The notes under the pieces were generated by a model that was not told where the DNA came from, made no database searches, and worked only from the letters and a program-made list of their open reading frames with translations. A program made the translations under genes and the position numbers. From Opitutaceae bacterium EW11 (lineage in GTDB: Bacteria; Verrucomicrobiota; Verrucomicrobiia; Opitutales; Opitutaceae), in assembly GCA_003054665.1 (NCBI GenBank), contig QAYY01000001.1, positions 485,501 through 549,500 of the forward strand: a stretch of DNA of 64,000 bases, given 5' to 3'. Shown here piece by piece: positions 51,784 through 58,815 of the stretch; within the stretch, counting starts at the first letter, position 1, and each line of letters opens with the position of its first letter.

Positions 51784-53261
51784 GCGCCCGACGGCGGCGT
51801 CGATTTCGACGTCTCCCTGGGCCCGTCGCCGAAGCTCCACCAGCCCACGGCCCTCAGTCGTTGCTCCAATCCGGCCTTGCGGAATAGCGCGGCCGTATCC
51901 GCCGGCGTACGACGGAGCGGCTTCAGCCCAGGGTCGTTCGCCAGCGCCAGCACCAGATCGGCAATGATCTCGGTCGAGTCGACGACCAGCGCCTCGGGCA
52001 CCTTGTCCGCCGTGTCTCCGAAATCGTGGTAGTACCGCACGAGCGACGGGTCGATCGGCCCGTGGAGTGTCAGGGCCCTCACCCCCGCGAGCTGGTACGG
52101 CATGTGGTCGCTCCCAAACCAACAGCGGTTCTGAACGCCGAGAGGAAGTTTCTTCGCCCCGCGCGCGGCGTTCCAACGCTCCAGGATGGGAACGAGCGAA
52201 TCGTCGCCGAGGGCGTTGACCGCCTGCGGCACGCCGACCATGTCGAGGTTCAGCATCGCGACGATCCGGGTGCCGCCGACGCGGCCGGCTTCGTAGCGCG
52301 AGCCCCACATGCCCTCCTCCTCCCCGTTGAACCAAACGAGTTCGATTGTCCGCAGCGGTTGGCTTCTCCGCAACCGGTGGGCCAGCGCGAAGACCTGGGC
52401 CGTGCCCAAACCGTTGTCGAGCGCACCCTGGCCGAGGTCCCAGCTGTCGAAATGCGCGCCGACGACGAGCAGGTCGTCGGTTTTTCCGGGTATCCGCACG
52501 ACAAGATTGGAGGTCTCCGCGGCGACGGAATGCGATCGGGTTTCCACCTGCACCGAGACCTTCTCTCCGCGCTCGAGAAGACGCCGAATCCAGCCGCCTT
52601 CCTCCTGGGTGACCGAATAAACCGGAATCGGCAGCGCCTCGCCCGAGAAACTCCCGGTGCGGGCCAACAACTGGCCGCCGTTCTCGCGGTTGATCGTCAG
52701 AAGGGCCGCCATGCCTCGCGCCTTAGCGACGGGCAGCACCTCGCCCAGCGGCACCGAGGCCGCATCCAGGAGCCCGGTACGTCCCTGCAGCTCGCTTCGG
52801 GGGAAATCGTCCGCGGCACCGCGGCCCAGGACCACCACGTCGGCGGCAAAAGGCGGGTGCGGTTCGGAGTAGCTCAACGCCGCAACCCGAAGCACGCGCC
52901 TGACCGGTGACAGCATCTCCACGCGGTCTTCCCCGCGCTCCCAGCCGCGAAACGGGAAGGTGTGTAATTCGGGCTGGTAGCCAAGCGCCACGAGTTCGGA
53001 CGAGAGTCGTTGCAACGCGCGCCGGTTGGCCTCGGATCCCGTCAGCCTCCCGCCGAAGTCGTCGCACAGTCGGGTGAGCATCGCATGCGCAGCCCGCGCT
53101 GAGTCCGCAGTCGAAGGTGCGGTCGGCTGCGCAGGGCCATCGGAGCGCGCCCATGCCATGCTAGCGAAAAGGACACAGGCAGACCAAAGCCACACCCGCC
53201 GCACGGCCGTCGGGCTGCAATCCAGCACACTGCGTGCTTTTGCGCGGAAACGGGGTGTCAC
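51750..53261 (-). CDS. M28-family zinc peptidase, exported
   Basis: A 503-residue protein with GTG start at 53261 that overlaps the stop of the upstream gene (GTGA, 53258-53261), so translation is coupled. Signal peptide LWSACVLFASMAWARS. The M28 zinc ligands are visible: H270 and D272 region in VGAHFDSWDLGQGALDNGLG, E-E in VWFNGEEEGMWGS, D in MLNLDMVG, and H in FGSDHMPYQ. An inserted PA-like domain precedes it (DFPRSELQGRTGLLDA). Resembles carboxypeptidase Q; cleaves dipeptides or C-terminal residues in the periplasm. Last gene of the minus operon 56096-51750. Confidence 0.9.
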   Translation of the reverse strand: MTPRFRAKARSVLDCSPTAVRRVWLWSACVLFASMAWARSDGPAQPTAPSTADSARAAHAMLTRLCDDFGGRLTGSEANRRALQRLSSELVALGYQPELHTFPFRGWERGEDRVEMLSPVRRVLRVAALSYSEPHPPFAADVVVLGRGAADDFPRSELQGRTGLLDAASVPLGEVLPVAKARGMAALLTINRENGGQLLARTGSFSGEALPIPVYSVTQEEGGWIRRLLERGEKVSVQVETRSHSVAAETSNLVVRIPGKTDDLLVVGAHFDSWDLGQGALDNGLGTAQVFALAHRLRRSQPLRTIELVWFNGEEEGMWGSRYEAGRVGGTRIVAMLNLDMVGVPQAVNALGDDSLVPILERWNAARGAKKLPLGVQNRCWFGSDHMPYQLAGVRALTLHGPIDPSLVRYYHDFGDTADKVPEALVVDSTEIIADLVLALANDPGLKPLRRTPADTAALFRKAGLEQRLRAVGWWSFGDGPRETSKSTPPSGAQPAKSAGPNS

Positions 53262-55081
53262 GGTTGACTCCCCCTCACTCGGTCTTCCGCGGTAACTGTG
53301 TTGAAATCCAGAATACGCTCCAACTGGCCGTGGGAAATCGTCAGCTTCCGTCCGCCGACCTCCGCCCGCAGAAAGGGGCTGTCGAAGAGTTTCCACCGCG
53401 AATAGTCGACGCGAGTGCCGTCGACGATCGGCACTTGCCCGTACGCACACACCACGCGCCGCCCGCGCAGCGTCGTCAGCTCCACCTTGGGTTGCGGTTC
53501 GAGCGACACCGCAATCGGCAACCGCCGGATTGCCTGCTTGAAGGCCTCCCAGTTCGGGAACTCCGCCGCCGAGGCGGCCTGCACGAGGGTGCCATTCTTC
53601 CGATGCGGACTGCGAAGGCGCTTCCCGCCGCCGGCAATCGGCACCCATTCGTAGGGAGCCAGCGGTCGGTACGCCAGGTAGGTGTTGCCCCCTTGGGCGA
53701 AAATCCAGCCCGAAGCGTCCTCCTCGAGACGCGAGAGATCTTTGGAGAAAAATCCGTTCACCTGCTCGTAGGTCGTGCCCGGGGGAATGTCATAGAGCGC
53801 GATCACGGTATCCAAATCCTGGAACACCTGTTCGTAGGCCGAACCGCCGAGGAACTTGTCCTCCTTGTCGTAGGACGGCTTGTTCTGGAGCGTGACCTTC
53901 TTCGCCATCCAGTCGGGAAACTCCGCGAAGTACATCTGCATCTCCACGGCGGAGTAGTTCGGGTGCATCGAGAACAACGTGTTCTGCACACCTTTCGGGT
54001 CCGGCACCGCCCAGGTCACGTCCCACGAATGCTGCTGGATCGGCTGGAGCAATCCGCCTTGGTCCGACCCGACCGCGTAGTCTTGGGTCATGTACGTGGT
54101 CTTGTACACCGGCGCGTTTCGCACGTCGCTCTCGCGCCAGCGGTTTCGCGTGCGTTTCCGCTCGTGGCTGAGATAGGGCCCCGTTCGGTCCGTCGCGATT
54201 CGGTAGACCGCCTCCGGCACAACGTAGTCGGAGGCGCTGGCGGCCGCGGCGAAATAGATCCCCCAGCCTCCGTAGCCGGCGGGGGGCGGACAGTTGCCGA
54301 AGTGGAGCCAGGAGAAAAACGAGGAGAGCCCGTTCCATTTTTCCAGGACCTGCCGATCGTCGGTCCTGGCGTGCGCTCCGACATAGGCGCCGTTGAGCGT
54401 GTCGATCGCGAAATCGGCGAGAATCCAGTCGAGCATCATCCGCCCGCGAAGTCGCATCGCCGGATCTTTCGCCCAGGTGGCGAGGTAGAGCATGGGTATG
54501 CAGTATTCGCCCAGGTAGTGCGTGCAGTCATACTCGCCTTGCCCGATTGTCGTCGTGAGGTCCATCCAGTGCAGGAGATACTCCCGCGCTTCCGCCAGAT
54601 TCTCGGCCGAGCTCTTTCCCGAATACCACTGGCTGGCGGGTTCGTCGGGCCACAGCTCGGCCATCAAATAGAGCGACGTGTAGTACATCGCCCAGTGGTT
54701 CTCCGTGTCTCCCCGCATCGGCATGTAATCCCGCCAGGCCGAGCGCATGGCCGCCTTGGCCTCGGCCGACAGCTGGTCGCGTCCGAGGTACGCAACCGAC
54801 ACGCAGGGAAACATCCAGAACATGTCCCCCGCGGGCTCCTTCATCAGTTCGATCACCCGACTCGAGCACCCAGCCGGGTCTTCGTGCCGCGCGAGCCTCA
54901 CCGCGACGTCGCCCAGACCGGACGCCTTCGGGTCGGATAGTTTTACCTGCGAAATGCGCCAGGTGAGCACTTCCTGGATGCGATTTCGATAGGCGGTAAG
55001 GCGCTGGTCGGCCGTCGTGTCGGCACAGAGCGGTGTCAGGAGGCCGGCAAGGACGAGTAGGAAAGAGAAGAGGTGTTTCAT
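53258..55081 (-). CDS. exported alpha/alpha-toroid protein, unclassified
   Basis: A 607-residue protein from ATG at 55081 with signal peptide HLFSFLLVLAGLLTPLCA. Mostly helical with many Tyr/Trp/Asp: ENHWAMYYTSLYLMAELWPDE, GEYDCTHYLGEYCIPMLYLATWAKDPAMRLRGRMMLDWILADFAIDTLNGAYVGAHARTDDR, and a C-terminal beta domain (GRRVVCAYGQVPIVDGTRVDYSRWKLFD). The pattern is like polysaccharide lyases and heparinase-II-like proteins (toroid plus beta-sandwich), with Tyr/His/Asn-rich motifs in the toroid, but I cannot name a family. It follows the propeller gene by 19 bases. Confidence 0.65.
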   Translation of the reverse strand: MKHLFSFLLVLAGLLTPLCADTTADQRLTAYRNRIQEVLTWRISQVKLSDPKASGLGDVAVRLARHEDPAGCSSRVIELMKEPAGDMFWMFPCVSVAYLGRDQLSAEAKAAMRSAWRDYMPMRGDTENHWAMYYTSLYLMAELWPDEPASQWYSGKSSAENLAEAREYLLHWMDLTTTIGQGEYDCTHYLGEYCIPMLYLATWAKDPAMRLRGRMMLDWILADFAIDTLNGAYVGAHARTDDRQVLEKWNGLSSFFSWLHFGNCPPPAGYGGWGIYFAAAASASDYVVPEAVYRIATDRTGPYLSHERKRTRNRWRESDVRNAPVYKTTYMTQDYAVGSDQGGLLQPIQQHSWDVTWAVPDPKGVQNTLFSMHPNYSAVEMQMYFAEFPDWMAKKVTLQNKPSYDKEDKFLGGSAYEQVFQDLDTVIALYDIPPGTTYEQVNGFFSKDLSRLEEDASGWIFAQGGNTYLAYRPLAPYEWVPIAGGGKRLRSPHRKNGTLVQAASAAEFPNWEAFKQAIRRLPIAVSLEPQPKVELTTLRGRRVVCAYGQVPIVDGTRVDYSRWKLFDSPFLRAEVGGRKLTISHGQLERILDFNTVTAEDRVRGSQP

Positions 55082-55100
55082 GGCGGGCGTGGGTTGAACG

Positions 55101-56096
55101 TCAGCTGCGCGGCACAAAAACAAAGTCCCAGACCGTGGCCGCCGTGAACCACCGGGCTTTCCAGGTACGACCGTAGTCGTCGGAAATGAAAATCGGCTCT
55201 CCGTGCGGCGACGCATAGAGGCGGCCCGGCAGGTCCGGATCGGCCGACATGCGCCAGATATCCGCGTTCGGAAGGGTCTCGCTCCGGCGAGACCACGTCC
55301 GGCCGCCGTCCTCCGACGCGAGAATGCCGCAGCCCCAGCCGGCGAGATAGAGACGCTGCGGATCGGCCGCGTCGAAGTCCACATTGTGCAGCGTCTGTCC
55401 GCGTTGGGTGCCGGGCAGCGTTTCCCAATGTTCGCCGCCGTCCCTCGACAAAACCGCGCCCTCGGCCTGCGTGGCGGCCAGAAACACCGCGGGATCATGG
55501 GGCGACTGCCGGAGATTGTTCACCGTCTTCGTGGTCGGAAACACGCGCCTCCAGGTCGCCGCGCCGTCGTCGCTGAGGTAGATCCCCAGCTCCGTGCCCG
55601 CCAGCACGCGCCCCGCCCGGGTGCGGTCGACGCAGATCGTCTGGGTGTAGGCCCGTCTGATTCCGGCGTTGGCGCGAACCCAGGTTTGTCCTCCGTCGCG
55701 CGAGACCGCGATCCCGTCGGGCAACCCGACGTACACGTTCTCCGGCTCATGCGGATCGACGGCGATATCCTTGCCCTCCGTCATGTCCCAACCGGTGACG
55801 ATTCGCCAGGTCCCTCCCCCGTCGAGCGAGCGCAGGACGCCGTTGAGTCCCGCGGCGTAGATGCGCTTCGGATCGCGCGGGTCCGCGGCCATCGCGTCGA
55901 TCCGGGGGTGATTGAAGCCCACATGAGTCGGCGTGATCCGCCCGTCCATCCGGTAGAGGCCGTTCAACTGCTGGACCTTCGTGCCGATGACAAACGGCTT
56001 GGATTGGCTGACGCAGACGTACAGATCGTGGCGGAGGTCGGCCGCCCGCGACTGCGCGGCAGCGAGGAACAGGAGGATCGCATACAGGCATTTCAT
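55101..56096 (-). CDS. exported beta-propeller protein (BNR/YCF48/VPS10-like)
   Basis: A 331-residue protein from ATG at 56096 with signal peptide LYAILLFLAAAQSRAA. At least five Asp-box-like repeats are visible: SLDGGGTW, SRDGGQTW, SDDGAATW, SRDGGEHW, SEDGGRTW, SDDYGRTW. This is a seven-bladed-type propeller as in sortilin, YCF48 or xyloglucanase-like GH74, without a recognisable catalytic pair. Probably binds or presents a substrate in the periplasm. First gene of the three-gene minus operon; 55 bases from the divergent RidA gene. Confidence 0.75.
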   Translation of the reverse strand: MKCLYAILLFLAAAQSRAADLRHDLYVCVSQSKPFVIGTKVQQLNGLYRMDGRITPTHVGFNHPRIDAMAADPRDPKRIYAAGLNGVLRSLDGGGTWRIVTGWDMTEGKDIAVDPHEPENVYVGLPDGIAVSRDGGQTWVRANAGIRRAYTQTICVDRTRAGRVLAGTELGIYLSDDGAATWRRVFPTTKTVNNLRQSPHDPAVFLAATQAEGAVLSRDGGEHWETLPGTQRGQTLHNVDFDAADPQRLYLAGWGCGILASEDGGRTWSRRSETLPNADIWRMSADPDLPGRLYASPHGEPIFISDDYGRTWKARWFTAATVWDFVFVPRS

Positions 56097-56151
56097 CGGT
56101 TTTCCGCTTTTCGCTTCAGGTTGACTTGGCTGGTGGTAAAGTAGTGGAACC

Positions 56152-56667
56152 ATGAATACTCCCGCGTTCCTCTCCTTGTTCGTCCTGGCGGTCGCCACCG
56201 CGTCCGCGTCTCCGGAAGACAAACTTGCCGCCGCCGGCCTGGCCCTTCCGAACGCCGCTGCGCCGGTGGCCAACTACGTGCCCGCGGTCCGCAGCGGAAA
56301 CCTTCTCTTTGTCTCGGGGCAGCTGCCCCGAGACGACTCGGGCAAGATCGTCACCGGTAAACTGGGGCGAGACCTCGACGAGGCGGCAGGGGTGCGCGCC
56401 GCCCGTCAGGCGACGCTCGCCGCGCTCGCCACGCTGAAGGCGGAGCTCGGCGACCTCCGTCGCGTGCGTCGCGTCGTGCGAGTGTCGGGCTACGTCAATT
56501 CGACGGGCGACTTCACCCGGCAGCCGGCGGTCGTCAACGGAGCGTCGGACCTGCTGGTCGCGGTATTCGGCGAGGCCGGCAAGCACGCCCGGGCGGCCAT
56601 CGGCGTCGCCTCCCTGCCGCTGGGAGCGGCGGTGGAAGTCGAGCTCGTGGTCGAAGTATCCGATTGA
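56152..56667 (+). CDS. RidA/YjgF-family protein with signal peptide
   Basis: A 171-residue protein from ATG 56152. The first 20 residues (FLSLFVLAVATASA) look like an export signal, then a RidA domain: DKLAAAGLALPNA, YVPAVRSGNLLFVSGQLPRD, VRAARQATLAALATLKAELGDL, and HARAAIGVASLPLGAAVEVELVVEV, keeping the Arg used by RidA for imine hydrolysis. Typical RidA is a cytoplasmic 130-residue protein; this is longer at the N-terminus because of the leader. Convergent with the aminotransferase gene by 16 bases. Confidence 0.8.
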   Translation: MNTPAFLSLFVLAVATASASPEDKLAAAGLALPNAAAPVANYVPAVRSGNLLFVSGQLPRDDSGKIVTGKLGRDLDEAAGVRAARQATLAALATLKAELGDLRRVRRVVRVSGYVNSTGDFTRQPAVVNGASDLLVAVFGEAGKHARAAIGVASLPLGAAVEVELVVEVSD

Positions 56668-56683
56668 CGACGGAGCCATGGCG

Positions 56684-57964
56684 TCAGGCACGGACGATCC
56701 CGGCGACCGCCTCGATGAGGCGGTCGCACTCGTCCTCGCCGTTGAACAGGTGCGTGGAGACACGGAGCGCGTCGAGATTCTCCTCCGTCACGACGCGGCA
56801 GCGCAGGCGGTGCCGGCCCATCAGTTCTCCGAACAGCTTTTCGGCGGACCAGTCCGCGACTTTGAACGTCGTGATCGAGCCCCGCAGCTCCGGCTTCGAG
56901 GGCGTGAGCACAGACACGCCTCTGAGCGCGCGCAAACCCCGATGCAACCGATCCGCCAACCCGGCGCCGTACGCGGCAACCCGGTCCCGACCGATTTCCT
57001 CCTGAAACCGCATGGCCTCGGCGAGGCCCGCGACAGCCGCGGCGTTTCTTGTGCCGTATTCGAACCTCCGTGCGCTCGGCACAAATTCCAGTCTCCCGGA
57101 AAAATCGAACTTCTCGCTCGAATACGCCCCCACCTCGACCGGCATGAGGTCTTCGAGCCGTGACCGTTTGACGTAGAGCGCTCCGGTTTCTCTCGGGCCG
57201 CCCAGCCATTTGTGGCCGCTGACCGCGTAGGAGTCGCAGCCGAGCGCCCGCAAATCGACCGGGATCATCCCGACCGCTTGTGCGCCGTCCACGTGAAACC
57301 AGATTCCGCGTTCCGCCGCGAACCTCGCAATCGCGCGGACGGGCAGGACAATGCCGGTCGGAGCGGTGACGTGGCTCACCTGGACGACGCGGGTTCGCGG
57401 CGTCACCAGCGCACCGATACGTTCGATGTTTCCCTCGGCGGACTCGGGGTCCGGGACAAACACCTTCACGACCACGTCCTTCGCCTTCGCCAGAGCCAGC
57501 CAGGGAAGACTTCCTCCCGGGTGGGCGTGTGATTCGAAAATCACCTCGTCGCCGGCGCTGAGCCGCAGCCCGGCCGCGACGATCGAATTCCCTTCGGTGG
57601 CGTTACGCGTGAAACACACCTCTTCGGGATCGGCGCCGAGGAATCCGGCGGCGGTCTTGCGCGCCGCGTCGAAGTGCCCGTGGCCGCTGTCGACCCGCGC
57701 TTCCAGCAATTGGGCGGTCCGCGCAAGGCAGTCGGTCACTCGACGGGGCGCCGGTCCCAGACCGCCGCAGTTGAGATAGCTCAAATCGGGGCTGACGGCG
57801 TACTGGGAGCGAACCGCGCGCCAGAAGTCCTGGGGACGCCGATCGTCATACCGCGGCAGCGACGGTGCCGGAGATGGACCGGCGGCCCGGACTGAACCGG
57901 CGGCGGCGAGTCCGACGACACCGAGGCCGACTTGGCGGAGAAAGTTCTTTCGGTTGAGGCTCAT
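56684..57964 (-). CDS. class-V aminotransferase-family PLP enzyme, exported
   Basis: A 426-residue protein from ATG at 57964, start overlapping the stop of the upstream gene as ATGA. The N-terminus (SLNRKNFLRQVGLGVVGLAAAGSVRAA) is a signal peptide with Tat-like character (only RK, not RR). The fold-type I core shows LNCGGLGPAPRRV, NATEGNSIVAAG, GIWFHVDGAQAVGM with D226 and the PLP lysine K252 in SGHKWLGGPRETG. Similar to cysteine desulfurase/isopenicillin-N epimerase-like proteins. A periplasmic PLP enzyme is uncommon; the substrate is unknown. Confidence 0.82.
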   Translation of the reverse strand: MSLNRKNFLRQVGLGVVGLAAAGSVRAAGPSPAPSLPRYDDRRPQDFWRAVRSQYAVSPDLSYLNCGGLGPAPRRVTDCLARTAQLLEARVDSGHGHFDAARKTAAGFLGADPEEVCFTRNATEGNSIVAAGLRLSAGDEVIFESHAHPGGSLPWLALAKAKDVVVKVFVPDPESAEGNIERIGALVTPRTRVVQVSHVTAPTGIVLPVRAIARFAAERGIWFHVDGAQAVGMIPVDLRALGCDSYAVSGHKWLGGPRETGALYVKRSRLEDLMPVEVGAYSSEKFDFSGRLEFVPSARRFEYGTRNAAAVAGLAEAMRFQEEIGRDRVAAYGAGLADRLHRGLRALRGVSVLTPSKPELRGSITTFKVADWSAEKLFGELMGRHRLRCRVVTEENLDALRVSTHLFNGEDECDRLIEAVAGIVRA

Positions 57965-58815
57965 GGCGTATCCGTGAAGGTCAGACGATGCTCGATCGGC
58001 AGCTCGGCGTCCGGCGCGAGGAGCAGGTCGCGCTCGTACTGGAAGGGAAAGGCGGCGAGAGGATTGTGACGGCGCACGAACCAGTGCACCGGATCGCGGC
58101 TGAGAAACCGGATGGCGACCCGCCGCAGCGAGGTGTCCTTCTGCGTGCGCCACTCCATCCAGTTCGAAGCGGCGCCGTGGACCTCCGCCTCTCCGCTGCC
58201 GCCGTCCTGGGAGAAGATGCCGATACGCGCGTCGCCGTGTTCGTCCAACAGCTCCCGCGTCCCGCGAAACTGCAGGCCCGTGTAGTGCGATCCTTTCAGC
58301 CCCTGGCTGGAAAAGTAGTTTCCCAGGACGAGAGGCCGGCCCGAGACGTTCTTCAAGAGTGTCCGCCACGTCATCTCCCAGGAGTTCGCGTCGATCAGCC
58401 GCATGCCGATTTCCCGTTTTTCGTCGAGCAGCACCTGGCCCTTCTCGCCGACCTCCCAGGCCACCGTGTGCTGAAGGCGCGAGGGGCTCATTTCCCCCCA
58501 GGAAACATGGCGTTGCCGTCCCTGGTCGTTCATCCACCGATAGCCGAGATCACGGTAGTAGGTCGGGCCGCCCCAGAAATTGTGGCCGGAAACCTGGTTG
58601 ACGGTGAAACTCAGCCCGTGGTGCCAGGGGTGATCGTTGGGACGGAAACAGGTGAGCACCTCGCCGGAGAGACTGCACACGGGGTGGGCATAGGGCCGAG
58701 GCGCTTCCGACCGCGGTGTGTCCGGTTGGAAAACGTACCGCAGAAGCAAGCCGCCGGCGCGCTGTCGGATCTCGACCGCACGGTCGCCGTCCTGGACGAG
58801 TATCAGCTCGTTCAT
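57961..58815 (-). CDS. PmoA-like DUF6807 protein
   Basis: A 284-residue protein from ATG at 58815, overlapping the GH78 stop as ATGA. Family features: DGDRAVEIRQRAGGLLLRYVFQ, YAHPVCSLSGEVLTCFRPNDHPWHHGLSFTVNQV, and ANSWEMTWRTLLKNVSGRPLVLGNYFSSQGL. The HPWHHG motif is diagnostic of the domain, which is named PmoA but is not methane monooxygenase; its biochemical role is undetermined. Located between rhamnosidase and aminotransferase, it probably acts on rhamnosides or their products. No signal peptide. Confidence 0.88.
   Translation of the reverse strand: MNELILVQDGDRAVEIRQRAGGLLLRYVFQPDTPRSEAPRPYAHPVCSLSGEVLTCFRPNDHPWHHGLSFTVNQVSGHNFWGGPTYYRDLGYRWMNDQGRQRHVSWGEMSPSRLQHTVAWEVGEKGQVLLDEKREIGMRLIDANSWEMTWRTLLKNVSGRPLVLGNYFSSQGLKGSHYTGLQFRGTRELLDEHGDARIGIFSQDGGSGEAEVHGAASNWMEWRTQKDTSLRRVAIRFLSRDPVHWFVRRHNPLAAFPFQYERDLLLAPDAELPIEHRLTFTDTP

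Noticed and set aside
53292-53308. Another GTAACT half-site (GGTAACTGTGTTGAAA)
   Set aside because: It lies inside the coding end of the toroid gene, and the second half does not match.
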